Positions 61,626 through 64,000 of a stretch of 64,000 nucleotides of DNA are shown here, piece after piece. This stretch comes from Tetradesmus obliquus. Lineage: Eukaryota; Chlorophyta; Chlorophyceae; Sphaeropleales; Scenedesmaceae. The translations under genes were made by a program, and so were the position numbers. The DNA is taken from contig CP126193.1 in NCBI GenBank assembly GCA_030272155.1, positions 496,001 to 560,000 on the forward strand. The letters are read 5' to 3'. The stretch's first letter is position 1, and every line of letters starts with the position of its first letter. A model generated the notes under the pieces. That model did not search any database. It was not told the DNA's origin and was given only the letters and a program-made list of their open reading frames with translations.

Positions 61626-63579
61626 AGCACCAGCAGGCGTCATCATTTAGTGCATAGGCAGAAGCACCAGCGTCCAGGGTGTGTAAACATGTGAAGTGCA
61701 CCACTGAGCAGGCCCAACGTCAAATGCCATGGCTCATCAAAGCAACAAGCTGCACTCACTTGTGTTGCCATCGATGTCATACGCTGGCGTGTCGAAAGGC
61801 AGTCCATTGGTGTAGCCGCTGTTAAACTTGGTCCCATTGGTGGTGTGACCATCAAAGTCCAGCAGGATCTGAAGATCCAGCAGCAGCAGCAGCAGCAGAA
61901 GCGTCAACGGCGAGTACGCATACAAGCCACAAGCGCGCTATCACTGGCTTATGCTGTGCACATTGCAGCGCACACAGCCTTGTTTGACCCGCATTCGGCT
62001 GCTGCCGCGTTGAGATGTGGTATGTGTGCATTGCATTTTGCTCAGTGGGAAGTAGCGGCAACAGTTCCTTGCGGCATACAGAATGGCACGGCAGTAGTGG
62101 CGGTGCCGTGGTACATGTTGAAGGCGCCTTGGAATCCACTTGGCTACATGCCTGGCATGGCGGAGAAGTGATTGCACAGCAGCTACATGCCATCAAAGTC
62201 TGCTGGGCTGGCCTCTAGCTATTGCCACTGCGGCCTGCTGCCTCACCTTTTTTGTGGCAGTGGGCCTGGACCTCAAAGAAAACACAGCCTCCAGCTGCAG
62301 TGGGATGGTTGCATCAGCGTCGGAAGGCAACAGGCCACCTGTCGGGACTGCTGCTGCTGCTGCTGCTAGTGCAGCTGAAGTAGCAGCACTTAGGCTAGAG
62401 GTAGCTGCAGCAAGCGTCCCACTGAGACCTGTCACTGCTACTGCTGCTGCTGCCCCTGCGTCTGCTGCAACTTCCTCCGTCACCACTGTGTCATCCTGTC
62501 GGATCTTAACCCGAGGCTGTGCACTCCCGGGATCCTGAGGGATGACATTAAAAACAACATCGACAACGCTGTGGCTGCCTTGTGACCTGAGGTTTATCTT
62601 GTCCCTCCCTCGCCCTTTGCCAGGGTCCCCTCCAGCATCCGGGCTGCTGGGGTCACTGCCTGGGAACGGCTGTGCATCACTTCCCACTGGCTGATCTGAG
62701 CCATCATCTGCCGCCAAGCCCTGGCACACATACACAAGCGCATCTTCTTCCACGTCCACGATCTGCACGCATGGCAGGTGCAGGAGTGGGGTCAATGCGC
62801 CGCGTTTGCAGGTGCAGCGGCACAGCATGTGCAGGCAGCTCAGCGCGACTTTAGTGTTTGAGGATGGCTCTCTCGACAGATGTGTTTGTGTGTGTTGAGT
62901 GTGTGTGCGCAGGTGCTGCGCAGGCATGTGTTCAGGCAGTACACCGCCACCTGCAACACCATGCAAATGCACACAGCAGTGCGCCTTGCATGCCTGCAAA
63001 TGCTGGGGTGACATGCAGGTGATCATGAGGTAAGCAACTGCCGAGAGACTGGCAAGGGAGCGGTGGGTGCCACTGCTGCAGCTGCTGGTTCAACTAGCAC
63101 GGTACTGTGCTGCAGCACTGGGGCACCGGCAGAGCAGCAGATGCCAGCTGGCACCAGTGAGTGCAGCAACAATGCCGTGCACCATGCTCATGCCATGTAC
63201 AGTTACAAAGCACCTTCCGCAGAGTGTGTGCACGCAGCTGAAGCACTCATAGCATTTCCAGGTGCGACTGCCAGCAGCAGACAGCTACACACCCACTGCC
63301 AGTGGGCACACGATGTGCCAGGGGCCCACAGCCTGGTTGCAGGTTGCAAGGCTAACTCACCACGTCATCGTCCTGTTCCAAAAGCGATACAAACTCTTGC
63401 TCCGTGCCTCTGAAGGCTACGTTTTCCTTTATTTTGAGGAGCTTGCTGCGTCCGAGTTCAACTGCAGCACCCCTGCCCTTGTTGCTCTTGAAATTGCGCA
63501 GCTTGTCTGGATCACGGTCGCCCTGACAACTTAGCAGCAAAGCTATTAAAGTAAACGCAACTACAGCCTGCCAACGCAT
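58341..63579 (-). CDS. Secreted metzincin-type zinc metalloprotease (metalloprotease 1)
   Basis: Nine exons join with matching phases into 865 aa: 63579-63361, 62762-62247, 61868-61760, 61565-61506, 61307-61136, 60820-60630, 60396-59802, 59422-59039 and 58692-58341. Signal peptide at residues about 1-18 ([13 protein letters not shown]); Ala-rich propeptide to about 245. The catalytic domain begins [13 protein letters not shown], continues through AMFDVDVTT, and has the zinc motif [11 protein letters not shown] (H380, E381, H384, H390) and the Met-turn WAPIMG near 418-423. A PPC-like beta domain follows (about 423-615), then a long Ser-Pro linker (about 620-748) and an Ig-like C-terminal domain with Cys pairs. 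This order of catalytic domain then PPC is known from bacterial secreted proteases; it differs from gametolysin/VMP (M11). I chose the ATG at 63579 because it starts directly at the signal peptide. The substrate is unknown. Confidence 0.92.
59039..59422 (-). repeat. Ser-Pro repeat exon of metalloprotease 1
   Basis: The plus strand shows tandem GGGCTGGGTGAYG units, encoding (SP)n with occasional NPSP on the minus strand. It forms an extended, probably hydroxyproline-glycosylated stalk between the protease and the C-terminal domain. The repeat is prone to length change. Confidence 0.88.
60879..60929 (-). repeat. Echo of the 5' edge of the catalytic exon of metalloprotease 1
   Basis: The GCAG acceptor and first about 46 bases of exon 60820-60630 ([15 protein letters not shown]) recur 104 bp upstream, with the exon-like start at 60924, reading [15 protein letters not shown]. 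Only a few bases differ. Confidence 0.9.
61575..61625 (-). repeat. (CTG)n tract (minus strand) before acceptor 61565
   Basis: On the coding strand CTG/TTG units run into the CTGCAG acceptor of the fourth exon of metalloprotease 1. A similar tract lies at 61879-61900 before exon 61868. Confidence 0.85.
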
Positions 63580-64000
63580 GCTGCGTTGCGTCTCAGCGGG
63601 TTGCACCCAATACTGGCGGGTTCAGTTTCACTGAGAATGTGTTTCCATGAACAAAAACCATCAATAGATTACTTTGATGAAAGAAAAACATTGAGCTCTG
63701 GGTCTGGTCTGCTGCGTAGTTCAGAGGCAACAGGGCGACGGCGAGCTACGATAGCAGTGGCCGGGCGCCTGTGCCACGTTGGTCTGGGGGCCCCCTGGTG
63801 CTACGATTTTCGAGTTGATAACTTTATCAGTTTTATGCTTTGAGTTGTCACGTTGGCCCGCTACTGGTCACCAGGGTCGTGGAGCACATGCCGCGTACGC
63901 ACCAGGGCAAGCTGAAGTGCGCACTTCGGCATGCCTAGCCCAGCCGATGCATCCACGGCATCGATGAGGAACCAGGGACGTCTGAATGCAGTAATCCCTC
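63580..64000. other. Upstream flank of metalloprotease 1
   Basis: Presumably 5' UTR and promoter of the minus-strand protease gene. No core element is clear, and no plus-strand gene is supported up to the window edge. Confidence 0.4.

Overview
This is eukaryotic nuclear DNA, very probably from a chlorophyte green alga. Its genes are split by many short GT-AG introns. They include plant/algal families (SWC6-type HIT zinc finger, SBP-box factors, an Arf exon resembling plant ARFB), and the extracellular proteins carry long Ser-Pro linkers. (CTG)n/(CAG)n tracts are everywhere. I saw no bacterial operon, tRNA, rRNA or CRISPR array. The species cannot be fixed from the sequence.

Layout. 1-2953 (-): parts of an unrecognised gene running off the left edge. 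3692-5693 (+): a complete five-exon SWC6/ZNHIT1 gene. 5745-12350: mostly non-coding, with a few orphan exon candidates and tandem duplications. 12357-23094 (+): a CotA/bilirubin-oxidase-type multicopper oxidase of about 18 exons that carries a 1-nt frameshift and an in-frame TAG. An antisense orphan exon of an Arf GTPase lies in one of its introns. 23095-30970: no recognisable gene. 30971-33039 (-) and 35732-37632 (+): two divergent SBP-box paralogs, the first intact and the second frameshifted. 37633-42791: nothing recognised. 42792-56695 (-) and 58341-63579 (-): two tandem genes for secreted metzincin-type zinc metalloproteases. The first has at least 29 exons and 14 cysteine-rich modules; the second has 9 exons and reads in frame throughout (865 aa).

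The most unusual signal is an architecture rather than a gene. Many exons are accompanied, inside the neighbouring intron, by one to five partial tandem copies of their own edge together with the adjoining splice site ('exon-edge echoes'). 5' edges repeat upstream and 3' edges repeat downstream. The pattern appears in the multicopper oxidase (at least six exons), in the antisense Arf exon (about three echoes on one side, about five on the other, period about 134-144 bp), in metalloprotease 1, and at the stop codon of the SWC6 gene. In addition, sense-strand (CTG)n tracts sit directly against many acceptor sites, where a polypyrimidine tract would be expected.

Functionally, the SWC6 subunit and the SBP factors are nuclear regulators. 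The multicopper oxidase and the two metalloproteases look secreted (wall or extracellular matrix). No shared pathway can be claimed from position alone. Exon boundaries were chosen by hand from GT-AG signals, phase continuity and family similarity; none is supported by transcripts.
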